Assembly: GCA_943356435.1 (NCBI GenBank)
Contig: CALREY010000011.1
Coordinates: forward strand, 1 to 56,790
DNA length: 56,790 bases
Direction of reading: 5' to 3'
DNA from: Candidatus Altimarinota bacterium
GTDB taxonomy: Bacteria > Patescibacteriota > Gracilibacteria > BD1-5 > UBA6164
The notes beneath the pieces were generated by a model. It saw only the letters and a list, made by a program, of their open reading frames with translations. It had not been told where the DNA came from and did no database searches. Below are positions 42,790 through 53,493 of the stretch, piece by piece (the first letter of the stretch is position 1; every line of letters starts with the position of its first letter). The position numbers and the translations under genes are program-made.

Positions 42790-44604
42790 ATGTTAAAAAA
42801 CTATATTAAAAATGACCAATTAAACAGAAATACACAAGTTAGTTTTAGCGGTGAAACTATAGCAACATATAGTTTTACATGAATATTAAATGATAGTATT
42901 ACATATTGAAATAACAAAACAATAACTCAAAGCTATGATGATTTACTTAGATTAACTAGTTTAAATAACTGAGTACAAATATATAACTATACATATGATG
43001 ATGTAAATAATATTACAAGTGATAGTGTAAAAAATTATAGTTATGATGATGTTTATAGAGTAGTTTGAGTAAATAATAGTTTGAGTGGTACTTTGCTTGA
43101 AAGTTTTAATTATGATAATGCAGGGAATAGAACAAATGATTTGAATAATGAGTATAATACAAATGTATTAAACCAATATACAAGCCTAAGTTGAGCTACA
43201 TTAAGTTGAAGTCTAACATACGACAATAACTGAAACTTAAAACAAAATAGTAAATACAAGTTTAGCTATGATTATAAAAATAGACTAGTAAAAGTAACAA
43301 ATATTAGTTGAACTTGAATAATTGCAGAGTTTAAATATGATGTTTTAGGAAGAAGGTATGAAAAGAAAGTTTGAAACGAAACAATTAATTATGTATATTC
43401 AGACAAAAATATAATAGAAGAGATTAGAAATAATTGAACTAGAAATTTTAAGAAAGAATACATAAATGGGCTATGAATAGATAATGTATTAGCATTTGAT
43501 AGTGAAGAGAATTGATTAAGTGTTGCAGAAAAGGAAGAGCTTAGTTTTTGTAATAATAATGTATTAACTAATACTTGATGATTTGTACAATATGGTTGGA
43601 ATGATATAGTTTCAAGATGTGAGAGTTTAAGTAATTCTTGAAGTTTGATTTGAACTAATAGATATTATTTACATAAAAATCACCTTGGTTCGGTAGTTGC
43701 TATTACAAATAATAGTTGAAGTGTAGTTACTGAGTATGATTATGATGTATTTGGTAAGGCAAGTATTGTTTCATGAAGTGATGTAGGTAATACTATACTT
43801 TATACTTGAAGAGAATTTGATAAAGAGATTTGATTGTATTATTTTAGAGCTAGGTATTATGATGCAGAGTTAGGTAGATTTATAAATAGAGATCCAATAG
43901 GGCAGGTTGATGATGTGAATTTGTATGGATATGTGGGGAATAATGGAGTGATGTTTGTGGATCCTATGGGGTTGAGTAAGACATTAATTATTTGATTTAC
44001 TTGAAAACAAAATCTATATGCTTGATGATGAAATAATATATTTTGAGAACCTAAAAGTTATAGACCTACTTGAGAAGTTATTGATTGAACTTATGTTGAT
44101 AGCTGAATATCAGATTTAATAAATAAATTTGATTGAAATGAAAATTATGATACTAAATTATATTATGGAGACTTTAGTACTAAGACTTGAATTGATCCTG
44201 CTTTAGAATATATTCTTAAAAATCAGAATTCGTATGATAGAATAATAATAGTTTGACATAGTTTATGATGAGATAATGCTATAATATTATCTAATTATTT
44301 AAATGATGAAAATATAAAAGTTGATTTACTTGTAACATTAGATATTAAATCATGGTATGAAAATGACACTATTCAAGACAATGTATCAAATGCAATTAAT
44401 TATTATCAAACTAATGGTAAAGAAGAATGAAAAAACACATTATTAACACCATTTACTAAAGGAGAAGATATAGAACCTGCATTTTTTAATAATAGTTCTG
44501 TTGTTAGAAATAAAGAATTAAAAACAATTAATTGAAAAAATGTTGAACATAAGACTATAGATGGTTTAATGGTTGATCCAATTTATAATTTAATAACTAA
44601 ATAA
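42790..44604 (+). CDS. Orphan RHS cassette with lipase-like C-terminal tip
   Basis: 604 residues. Residues about 10-390 repeat the last YD repeats and core of the giant RHS protein (40494-41645) almost word for word, including GLYYFRARYYDAELGRF; after VDPMG the sequence changes completely. The new tip of about 210 residues begins LSKTLIIGFTGKQNLY and contains IIIVGHSLGGDNA, the nucleophile elbow of alpha/beta hydrolases, with Ser491 and three UGA-coded glycines, so a lipase or esterase toxin is likely. There is no signal peptide and no N-terminal shell, so it is not deliverable by itself. It has the form of the orphan rhs-CT cassettes of enterobacteria, which can replace the main tip by recombination. 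Confidence 0.85.
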
Positions 44605-44607
44605 TAT

Positions 44608-44859
44608 ATGAAAAAGCAAAATATACTAATATTGGTTTCATTTGTTGTTTTATTAATAGTTTCAATTATTCAAATTATTAATGCATCTTTTACTACAGGA
44701 ATTGCAAATTATCCTCCTAATGTTACATTAAAAGATGTTCAAAGGTGGGAAATTCATAATGTTATAATAACTAATTCAACAATATTTATTATTCTAACAT
44801 TAATTATTATAATTATTAGTAAAATCATTATAAAATTTAGAAAATTAAATAATAAATAA
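44608..44859 (+). CDS. Candidate immunity protein for the orphan tip
   Basis: 83 residues, starting 3 bases after the orphan RHS stop codon. Two membrane spans (about 5-27 and 53-76) enclose a short outer loop with TGIANYPPNVTLKDVQRWE. A membrane-bound antidote would suit a toxin acting on lipids. No family recognised; the call is by position. Confidence 0.6.
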   Translation: MKKQNILILVSFVVLLIVSIIQIINASFTTGIANYPPNVTLKDVQRWEIHNVIITNSTIFIILTLIIIIISKIIIKFRKLNNK

Positions 44860-44872
44860 AATTAACAAAAAT

Positions 44873-44905
44873 AAAGTAATTATCAATTATGGTAATTACT
44901 TTGTT
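44873..44905 (+). terminator. Terminator after the second immunity gene
   Basis: AAAGTAATTA and TAATTACTTT with a 10-base loop, then GTTTT. Confidence 0.8.
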
Positions 44906-44933
44906 TTAAAATATATTTTAATTAGAAAATTAT

Positions 44934-45018
44934 GCTAAAACACAAACATACACTTATAACAACCTAAACAGACTAACAAATACAATATACGCAAACAACA
45001 AATAGCTAAACTACACAT
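44934..45018 (+). pseudogene. Remnant of a third RHS segment
   Basis: In one frame it reads TQTYTYNNLNRLTNTIYANN, then a TAG, then LNYTS. This matches the YD repeats of the giant protein near 40090-40160, where the TAG is a GAG. No tip follows; the fragment runs into a terminator. Confidence 0.75.
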
Positions 45019-45021
45019 CAC

Positions 45022-45063
45022 AAAAAACCCACTTTACAGCATGACTGTAAAGTGGTTTTTTTA
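45022..45063. terminator. Terminator shared with the minus-strand gene
   Basis: CACTTTACAG and CTGTAAAGTG with flanking A and T runs. The stop codon of the minus-strand gene (45061-45063) is at its edge. Confidence 0.85.
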
Positions 45064-46671
45064 TTGCTTTTCTACTACTTTTATCTCAATATTATCCAAT
45101 ATCTTCGACACATTATTTATAAAAAACGGTCTGATTTCTATTTTTGCATCACTTATTTTTGGACTATTTAGCAGTACTTTTTGAGCATCTTCCTTGCTCA
45201 TTCATGAAATTGTTGCTTTTAGCTTTTCTATATAGTTATTTTTTTCATTCAAAAAGTTCAGTGAAAAAAATGCTTCTACTTGTGCTGTAGCTTTTACTTC
45301 TAGTGGCTTATCTTTTTTGTATAGTACATCAGATATTCTCAGAGATTTATTGTTTATCAGGTTCAATTTCTCTATATCTTTTATCATACTTTCTTTTACC
45401 GTATTTGATAATGCACTTAGTACTTTTTCTGTATTGTAAATGTAGCTAGTTATTTGAATTGTACCAGATAATTCGAAGTTATCCATTTGTGTTCATATTT
45501 TTAGCTTATCTTCTCATGTAACTGTGAAATCACTATAATTCAATATATCATCTATTCCTAGTATTTCATATGTGATATTATTTGTTACATTTTGTTCTTT
45601 TATTTGTTTTTTTACTTCATTTAATGCTAATTGTTTTAGTTTTCATTCTAGTAAGTTTTTTGCATTAGCTATATCTTCTTTTGATAGTATTTTTTGAACA
45701 TTATTTGTTCATCATTTTATTTCTTCTAATGTTTTTGCATATATTTTATTTTTATTTTCTGTTAATCATGGTAATCTCAATTTTTCTCCTGATCATATAT
45801 TTGCTCTATTTCAGACTATATTTCATTTGATATCTTGTATTTTAGATGTGATATTTACATTTATGCTACCAGCATCTATTCATCATGTGGCTGTTTTTTT
45901 GGCTCCTGGTATAGTTACATCGTTATCTATTGTAAACAATATACCATCTTCGTTTTCAAGTCTAGTATTTCTTATCAATTGAAATGGTTCTTCTAGCTCA
46001 TTGTATAGAATTACTCTTCCTGTACTTTTTTTCAGATTTTCTTCATTTACTCAAGTTGTTCAAAATGTATCAGTTAAAAACACTATTTTTGTTACTTTAC
46101 TTAGTTTTATTATCTCATTATTTGTTAATTCTGTACTTTCTCATTCTCTAAATACAAAATTTTGTGATTTTGTTTTGATAGATATTTCAGGAGTGATGTA
46201 GATATATGTCTTATTTACTGCGAAATAGAAAATAAATATAAATAATAATACAGATATAAGCAATCATAACAAGAAAAAACCAATTTTAGAATTGTTTGCT
46301 GAATATTTTTTTTGATATTCAAATATTATATTAGGAGTTTTATTTCCAAATATTTGTTTGAATTCAGTTACATATCTCTTTACTAAATATTTAAAGTATT
46401 CCAAAAATGTATAATTGTATTCCAATAAATCTATATCTCACATTTCTGAATATTTTATTCACAAACTTTTTCATATATTTATCGCTGTTTTATCTTTTGT
46501 AATCAGTATTAAATCCTTTGCTCCTGCTTTGTTTTTTAATATCTTCAGTGATGTATAATTGTGTAAAATAGGATGTCAAAAAGGGAAATCTAGGACGATT
46601 TCCTTTTGCTTACAGTTATTTATTTTTATTATGATATCAATTATTGAATCACTTTTGTTTATTTTTATCAT
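45061..46671 (-). CDS. Membrane-anchored baseplate-J-like protein
   Basis: 536 residues. A cytoplasmic N-terminal part of about 135 residues (starting MIKINKSDSIIDIIIKI) precedes one membrane span (FFLLGLLISVLLFIFIFYFA). The outer part holds beta-rich domains: VTIPGAKKTATGGIDAGSIN and NIVGNRANIGSGEKLRLPG recall the baseplate J/gp47 pattern that is often assigned to such proteins in CPR genomes. The C-terminus ends IEIKVVEKQ. There are no phage structural genes around it, so it is probably a cell-surface protein and not part of a prophage. Function unknown. Confidence 0.65.
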
Positions 46672-46711
46672 AGAAATTGGTTATTTTTAATACCCACACT
46701 AACTTAATTGG

Positions 46712-46760
46712 TATTGTAGCCTCATCTCCCCTGATAAGGGGAGAATTGAGAGGGGTTTTA
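46712..46760. repeat. Interspersed palindromic repeat
   Basis: TTGTAGCCTCATCTCCCCTG / AAGGGGAGAATTGAGAGGGG. It lies upstream of the baseplate-J-like gene, in a 351-base gap that otherwise holds only AT-rich sequence and the next two elements. Confidence 0.85.
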
Positions 46761-46880
46761 TCTGGAGAATTTAGAGTTTTTTTACTATGATTAGAATATC
46801 TAAATAATAATAAATTTCAATATTTCTTTACAAAAAAAATCTATTAATTAGAATATGGGGGAAAAAAACTTAGCAACTTA

Positions 46881-47004
46881 ACCCACCTTTGTCCTAAAGG
46901 ATACATCTTCGAATAAATTTCTCCCTAATATTAGGGAGGAAGGCTCAGAAAAATTTGTAGCCTCTTTCCCCTGATAAGGGGAGAGAATTCAAGAGAGAGG
47001 TTTT
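46881..47004. repeat. Two further interspersed palindromic repeats
   Basis: First (46881-46948): CCCACCTTTGTCCTAAAGG and CTCCCTAATATTAGGGAGG. Second (46955-47004): TTGTAGCCTCTTTCCCCTG / AAGGGGAGAG with GAATTCAAGAGAGAGG, the same blocks as 46712-46760. They end 19 bases before the mutS-like start. Confidence 0.85.
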
Positions 47005-47022
47005 TAATACCAACACATTTTC

Positions 47023-48408
47023 ATGGAAAATATAAAAAAAATAATAGAATTAATAGATGCTTCAATCAAGCCTGATGCACAGATGAATATCATGTGATGA
47101 GAGATAATAGCTGACAATTATGACTCAAGAGTAGATTATTATAGATGATTGGTGGCGAATTCTATGGATTGGTTAACAAATTATCAATCAGAATTATCAC
47201 AAAAATACAATCTAAATAATCTAAAGATTAAATACACTTGAGCTTCAGGGTATTTTATAGAGTTACCAAAAAGTCAGTCAAAAAATGTACCAGATATATT
47301 TATACATAAACAAACATTGGTAAATGCTTCTAGATATATCACAGTAGAATTGAAACAATATGAAGAAGAAGTATTAGAAGCAGAGTGAAATAAAGCTGCT
47401 AGAGAATATGAGATATTCTTGGATGTGAGAGAAAAGATATTAGATAATTTCGAATGAATAAAAAAAGTAGGAGAACAAACATCATATATAGATTTCATTG
47501 CTTCGTTTTCTCAAGTGGCTTATACGAGTAATTATATAAAACCTGAGATGAGTAATGCCTATGATTTCCAAGTATTGTGAGGTAGGCATCCAGTAATAGA
47601 ACAAACAGAAAAAGATTTCATTAGCAATGATTTGACTCTAACTGATAAAAAATATGTACATATTATCACATGACCAAATATGTGATGAAAATCTACATTT
47701 CTGAGACAAAATGCATTAATATTATTGATGGCTCATATAGGTAGTTTTGTTCCAGCTAGAAAAGCGATTATTCCTTTGACTGATAGAGTATTTTCTAGAA
47801 TCTGAGCAAATGACAACTTGTATTTATGACAATCTACTTTTATGGTAGAGATGCAAGAAGTAGCAAATATATTAAATAATTCTACGAAAAATAGTTTCGT
47901 GATAATAGATGAAGTAGGTAGATGAACATCTACATATGATGGTATGAGTTTAGCATGGGCTATTCTGAGAGAAAATCATGACAAAATAAAGGCAAAAACA
48001 CTATTTGCAACTCATTATCATGAATTGATAGATGAATCAAAAAAACTATCAGGTGTAGAAAATTTCTCCGTAGCAGTATGAGAAAATGAAGATAATCTAA
48101 TATTTTTGAGAAAAATAATCCCATGATGAATAAAAAAATCATTTTGACTAGAAGTAGCAAGAATAGCATGAATATCTAATGAAACTATAAAAGAAGCTAG
48201 AAAGATGTTAAAAATGCTAGAACTAGAACATAACAAAATCTCATGAACACAAATGCTTTTATGATGAATAGAAATAGAACAAAAAATAGTAGAAAAAGAA
48301 GTATTTAAAGAAAGCAAAGTAGAAAAGGAATTACAAAAAATAGATATCAACAATCTCACACCAATAGAGGCTCTAAATAAGCTAAGTGAACTAAAAAAAT
48401 ATATCTAA
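47023..48408 (+). CDS. Short MutS homologue (clamp and ATPase domains only)
   Basis: 461 residues; full MutS has about 850. The P-loop GPNMGGKST (217-225, three UGA-coded glycines), the Walker B motif [11 protein letters not shown] with Asp296-Glu297, and FATHYHEL are intact. The end [17 protein letters not shown] is typical of MutS1, not MutS2. The first 200 residues correspond to the lever and clamp ([14 protein letters not shown]); domain I with its mismatch-reading Phe-X-Glu and domain II are absent. An in-frame stop 18 bases upstream shows the short form is not an artefact of start choice. It may pair with another MutS-like chain or have a role other than mismatch repair. Confidence 0.88.
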
Positions 48409-48432
48409 TATTTTTTATTTGAAAATATAAAC

Positions 48433-48474
48433 AAAAAAAGTAAACTATTACAAATTAATAATTTACTTTTTTTT
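48433..48474 (+). terminator. Terminator-like hairpin abutting the next start codon
   Basis: AAGTAAA and TATTA pair with TAATA and TTTACTT, followed by a T run that ends at the ATG at 48475. It probably ends the mutS transcript; the layout repeats that at 22702-22735. Confidence 0.75.
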
Positions 48475-50319
48475 ATGGATAAATTTTTTGACTTGATGAT
48501 TGATGGTACAGATATATCTATAGTAAATATGTCTGAGTGTAAATATTGTAGTTCTAAATATCCACTTTATTCTATAGAAAAAGAGCAATATGATAAGTAT
48601 GGCTTCAAATACACAGATATTTGTCCTACTTGTAATTTCAAGTCACTATATAGTTATATAAATGATAAGCATTTGTATAATAGAAAAGACTCAAAAACAG
48701 GTAAAAATTTGGTATCTATTTTGTCTGAAGATTATTCATCTGAAGTAATAGATGCAAATAATTATAGAAAACAATTGGTTGATGATCTATGATTTAAATA
48801 TTCTAAAGAAATATGACCAGATATATTTGATGATTTTTTTAGATTATATAATGATTTTCCCAAACCATCTAGATTGGTGTTCCAGTGAGTTGAAAACGGT
48901 GATTTTTCTAGTCATGTTGGTACTTCAAAAAATCTGTATTTAAGTTATTGTGTATTTTCAGAATGTGAAGATATTTATTATTCTCTCAAAATAACTGATT
49001 CAAAAAATGTATTTGATTCTTATCATATAGCTTCAAGTTCAAATATCTATAGTAGTCATACTATTGGTACTTCTCATGATGTGAGTTTTTCTAGAAATAG
49101 TGTAGATTGTAGTGGACTTCTTTTTTGTAGTGATATGAATAACTGCAAAGAGTGTATTTTTTGCTGTAATCAAGTAAATAAATCATATATGGTTTATAAT
49201 AAACAATATACAAAAGAAGAATATGAAATAGTAAAAAAATGAATATATGAAAAATTGTGAGATCATAATAGTTTCAAATTTTTAAAAAATAAATTTCAAG
49301 AATTTTTGGACCAAAATTTGATAGATGCAACTATTAATATGAATAACTGTCAAAAAGTAAATGGTGAAGCTACATTTTATTCATTTAATTCTGTAAATGT
49401 GTTTGCAGGTACTTGATTAAGTAATAGTGTAAATGCAATGATTGGTGGTGATTTCTCTGATGATAAATGAAATAATATAATAAATAGTTTAGAATTTTGA
49501 ACTAATTGTGAAAATAGTATTTGAGCATTTGGTTTTGGTTATAATACTTACAATGTAAATTATTGTGGATTTGTAGCTAGTTCTTCAAATATTGATTATT
49601 GTTTTGATATGGAGTGATGTGAAGATTGTTTGTTTTGTGTATGACTTAGAAATAAAAAATACTGCATATTAAACAAACAATATACAAAGCAAGAATATTT
49701 CAAATTGAGAGAAGAAATCGTTAATCATTTGAAAACTACTGGAAAATGGGGTGAAAATATAGCATTTAGTTCTAGTCCATTTCCATTCAATGATACATTA
49801 TCATATGATATTTTCAAAGTAAATAAAGTAATATATAGTGATGGTAAAGAAGAAATAATAGATGAAAATGCAGTATGAACTGTAAAAGTATTATGAGATA
49901 GTTTCATAAGTGATGCTATTTATGATATGTGATGAAAAGAAAAGATAAAGATAAAATGGAGAACTAAAAACAAGGAAATAAATATTCCAGAAAATATGGA
50001 AATCCTAAAAAGTGAAAATATATCAACAATCAATCAAGTCTGAAAAGACATATTAGATAAAGCTATAATATGCGAAGAATCAGGCAGACCATTTAGAATA
50101 ATAAAACAAGAATTAGATTATTTGAAGAAAAAATGATTTCCAATACCGAGAGTTCACCAGGAAAATAGAATAGATAAAATACTGTCAGATAGACCAAAAT
50201 GACAAATGCATGTATGAATATGTGATAATTGTCACAAGGAATCATTAACAGTGTTCAAAAATAAACCAAAGTACAAAGTGTTTTGTCCAGCTTGTTATAA
50301 ACAATTTATGTATGGTTAA
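48475..50319 (+). CDS. Cys-rich repeat protein, type A, array member 1
   Basis: 614 residues. Zinc-knuckle-like pairs C22-x2-C25 and C50-x2-C53 open the protein. The middle is a run of short Asn/Ser/Cys-rich units of roughly 10-20 residues (pattern 'SxNIYYS'), which suggests a beta-solenoid. It ends twice in the signature Cys-x2-Cys...KxYxxxNKQYTKEEY (near 250 and 405). The C-terminal part has ICEESGRPFRIIKQELDYL, GFPIPRVHQENRIDK and a final zinc ribbon CDNC...CPAC. No signal peptide or membrane span. I recall similar uncharacterised proteins in other CPR genomes but know no function. First of six tandem paralogues. Confidence 0.8.
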
Positions 50320-50336
50320 TTTATTAAAATCAAAAT

Positions 50337-51875
50337 ATGGAAAAACTAAAATATTTTCAAGATATTATAAAAAATAATAGAAAAAACACTGCTTTTAGAG
50401 ATTTTTTAAAAGAAGTAGTTTCTTGGTCTACAGTAGTACTTTATAGGAACAATGGAATAATATCAAAATTCCCAGAAACAAATAGGATAAAATCAGTTAT
50501 CCCAAACAAAGAATTTGAAAATTCTAGAGACGACTTAATAAATCATTGAATAGATTATGATTTTTCTAAGAATTTCTTTGATAATTTTTCTGATTTATTG
50601 CTGACTATAAATATTTTTGATTTCATAGTATATTGAGCAGTTGAGAATGTATTTTTTTCAGATATGACACTGAATTCTAGAAATGTTTATTTATGATTTA
50701 CTATTATTAATAATTGTGAAAATATTTTTTATTCATTTTCTGTAAAAGATAATTTTAAAGATGTATTTCATAGTGTATCTGTTTATCAAAATTCTAGTGT
50801 TGTATTTTCTAGTAGTTGAGTAAATGAAAGCTACAAAATATTTTATTCTAGATTTATAAATAATTCTAATAATATATGGTTTAGCTCAAATCTAACAGGT
50901 TGTAGTGAGTGTTTGTTTTGTAATGATTTAGTAAATTGTAGTTATTATATAGAAAATATAAAATACGAAAAAGAAGAATATTTACAAAAAAAAGAAGAAT
51001 TATTAAGAGATAAACATAAATATTTAGATTATTATAAAACAGTACAAAAAGTATGAAAAAACTACAATTCTACAAATGTAGTTTGAAGTGGTTTTCATAA
51101 TTCAATAGATGTAAAAAATTGATATTACTGATACAATGTAAAAAATGGAAATAACCTAATATTTGTATGATGAATAAATGGTAATGAAAACATGTATGAT
51201 ATAATAACAGCATGAGCTCCTAAAGCATCAGATTTGTACTGAATCATGTGAGCAAATGGTGAAAATCTATATATATGTATGAATGTAACTAATAGTTCAA
51301 ATATTTATTATTCATATTTTGTTACAGATTGTTCATATTGTATTTGATGTATTTGAATAAAAAATAGAAGTTATTGTATTTTTAATAAACAATATACAAA
51401 AGAGCAGTGGGATGAATTAGCTGACAAAATATTATCAAGTATGGAAAATGATTGAAGTCTATGAAAGTTTTTCCCATGAAGAATTAATCCATTTTATTTC
51501 AATGATACAATGGCTTGATTATTATGAAATTTCAAAAAAGAGGAAGTAGAAAATGATTGATTTATGTGGAGAAATGAAGAAGTAAAAGTAGATATACCAG
51601 AATGATTTAATGTGATAGAAATAACTCCCCCTGCTCGTGCCTCGCTTCCCCCTCAATTGAGGGGGACTGAGGGGGAGTTTGTTTCTAATTATCAATGATA
51701 TGACTCAAACTGAAATTGGCATATAAATCCTGAAATACAAAATGTAGTAATAAAATGAGAAAAATGAAATTATTATAGAATAGTAAAAATGGAATATGAA
51801 TTTTTAATGAAATACGGTCTACCAATTCCTGAAATACATTGGATGGATAGAATGAAATTAAATTTCTGAATATAA
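50337..51875 (+). CDS. Cys-rich repeat protein, type B, array member 2
   Basis: 512 residues. It lacks the terminal zinc-ribbon pairs of type A. The N-terminus MEKLKYFQDIIKNNRKNTAF leads to AFRDFLKEVVSW and FSKNFFDNFSDLL. Two solenoid-like runs follow, each closed by a Cys cluster and an xNKQY-like block (NIKYEKEEY near 215; IFNKQYTKEQW near 360). FFPGRINPFYFNDTMA and VDIPEGFNVIE follow, then an in-frame palindromic repeat and the end YRIVKMEYEFLMKYGLPIPE. The end is the type A 'FRIIKQEL' region without the ribbon. It starts 17 bases after member 1. Confidence 0.8.
51622..51684. repeat. In-frame palindromic repeat in array member 2
   Basis: CTCCCCCTGCTCGTGCCTCG, CTTCCCCCTCAATTGAGGGG and GACTGAGGGGGAG: an inverted repeat coding for TPPARASLPPQLRGTEGEF. 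G+C is far above the surrounding gene. Confidence 0.92.
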
Positions 51876-51889
51876 AATAATATAAAAAT

Positions 51890-53437
51890 ATGGAAAAACT
51901 GAAATATTTTCAAAACATAATAAAAGAAAAAAGAAAACAGACATCATTTAGAGATTATTTAAAAGAAATAGCATCTCTGAGAACCATGAACTTGTATAAC
52001 AATACAGGTTTTGTTTCTGTTTATCCACCTAATACTGACAGGATTTGAAAAATAATTTCACATAAAGATTTCAATGAATCTAGAGATATTATTTCAAAAA
52101 ATTGACTTACTTATGATTTTTCTAAGAATTTTTTTGAAAATTTTGAGATATTATTTAAGTCTTCAAATTTTGCACCTACTGTATTGCATGGTGAGTGTGA
52201 AAATGCTATTTTTACTGACCAAACAGTGAGTTGTAGTAATTCATATCTAAGTTTCGTTGTGATTAAATGATGTGAAAATGTGCTATATAGTTTCAGTGTA
52301 AAAGAAAATTCTGTTAATGTACTTAATAGTATAGTAGTCTGGGATACTTGTGAAAATATATTTACAAGTAAATGAATAATCAAATCGTTTAATATATTTT
52401 ATTCTAAACATATAATAAACAGTTCAAATCTATGGTTTTGTTCAAATATGGTATGATGTCATGACTGTATTTTTTGTGATAATTTGGATAATAAATCTTA
52501 TTGTATAAACAATAAACAATTTACAAAAGAAGAATACAAAATAGAAAAAGAAAAAATACTAAAAAATAAAACAGATTTTTTTTCATGGTTTTTAAAAATA
52601 GATTCTAAATGAAATAATTTTTCAAGTAACAATGTAAATGGAATATTTAACATAGAAAGTGAAAATATAACAAACTGAGCAAACAACTATCAGATAAAAA
52701 ATGGAAAAAATATAATGTTTATCTGAGGTAAGTGACCAGGAGAGAATATCTATGATTGTTTTCTAAATACTCCACCAGAGACAGATGTTTATTGAGTATT
52801 TTCTACTGGATATTGTGATAATATATATAACTCATATCAAATAACATGAGGTTCAAATCTGTATTATAGTGTTATTATGGAAAATTGTAGTTATTGTATC
52901 TGATGTGTATGATTAAAAAATCAATCATATTGCATATTAAATAAACAATATACTAAAGAAGAGTGGGAAATACTAGCAGAGAAAATATTTACTGGGATGG
53001 AGATAGAAAAAATATTATGAGAATTCTTCCCAGGAAATCTGAACCCATATTATTTCAATGATTCAGCAGCATATTTGATAGATGATAGTTTCACAAAGCA
53101 GGAAGTGGAAAAGCAGTGATATATGTGGAGAGAAGACGAGATAAAAGTAGATATACCAGAATGAGTGGAAGTAATAAAAATAACTCCCCCTGCTCGTGCC
53201 TCGCTTCCCCCTCAATTGAGGGGGACTGAGGGGGAGTTTGTTTCTGATTATCAATGATATGACTCAAACTGAAATTGGCAAATAAATCCAGAAATACTAA
53301 AAAAAGTAATAAAGGATGAAAAGTGAAATATATATAGAATAGTACAAATGGAATACGATTTTTTGATGAAGCACTGACTTCCATTACCAGAAATACATTG
53401 GCTAGATAGAATAAAAATGTGATTTAAGTTTAAATAA
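51890..53437 (+). CDS. Cys-rich repeat protein, type B, array member 3
   Basis: 515 residues, the closest relative of member 2 in the N-terminal half (MEKLKYFQNIIKEKRKQTSF) and of member 5 in the C-terminal half. Two solenoid-like runs with SNLWFCSNMVGCHDCIFCDN and NCSYCIGCVGLKNQSYCILN, each before a 'NKQxTKEEY/W' block. FFPGNLNPYYFNDSAAY and VDIPEGVEVIK precede the in-frame repeat element. It begins 14 bases after member 2 and ends 12 bases before member 4, so the genes are surely co-transcribed. Confidence 0.8.
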
Positions 53438-53493
53438 TAAAAACATACTATGACATTTATAAATGAGAATGTAATAGAAACAAAACAATGCAA
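53081..53493 (+). repeat. Junction repeat copy 1 (end of member 3, start of member 4)
   Basis: This stretch, including the repeat element, both gene ends and the 12-base spacer, recurs at 56378-56790 with few changes and, over most of its length, no gaps (offset 3297 bp). Confidence 0.85.
53181..53241. repeat. In-frame palindromic repeat in array member 3
   Basis: Almost identical to 51622-51684 and at the homologous codon position. Confidence 0.92.

Noticed and set aside
45061-46671. Prophage or contractile-injection locus because of the baseplate-J-like protein
   Set aside because: No tail, sheath, capsid, portal or terminase genes are near, and the protein has a membrane anchor.
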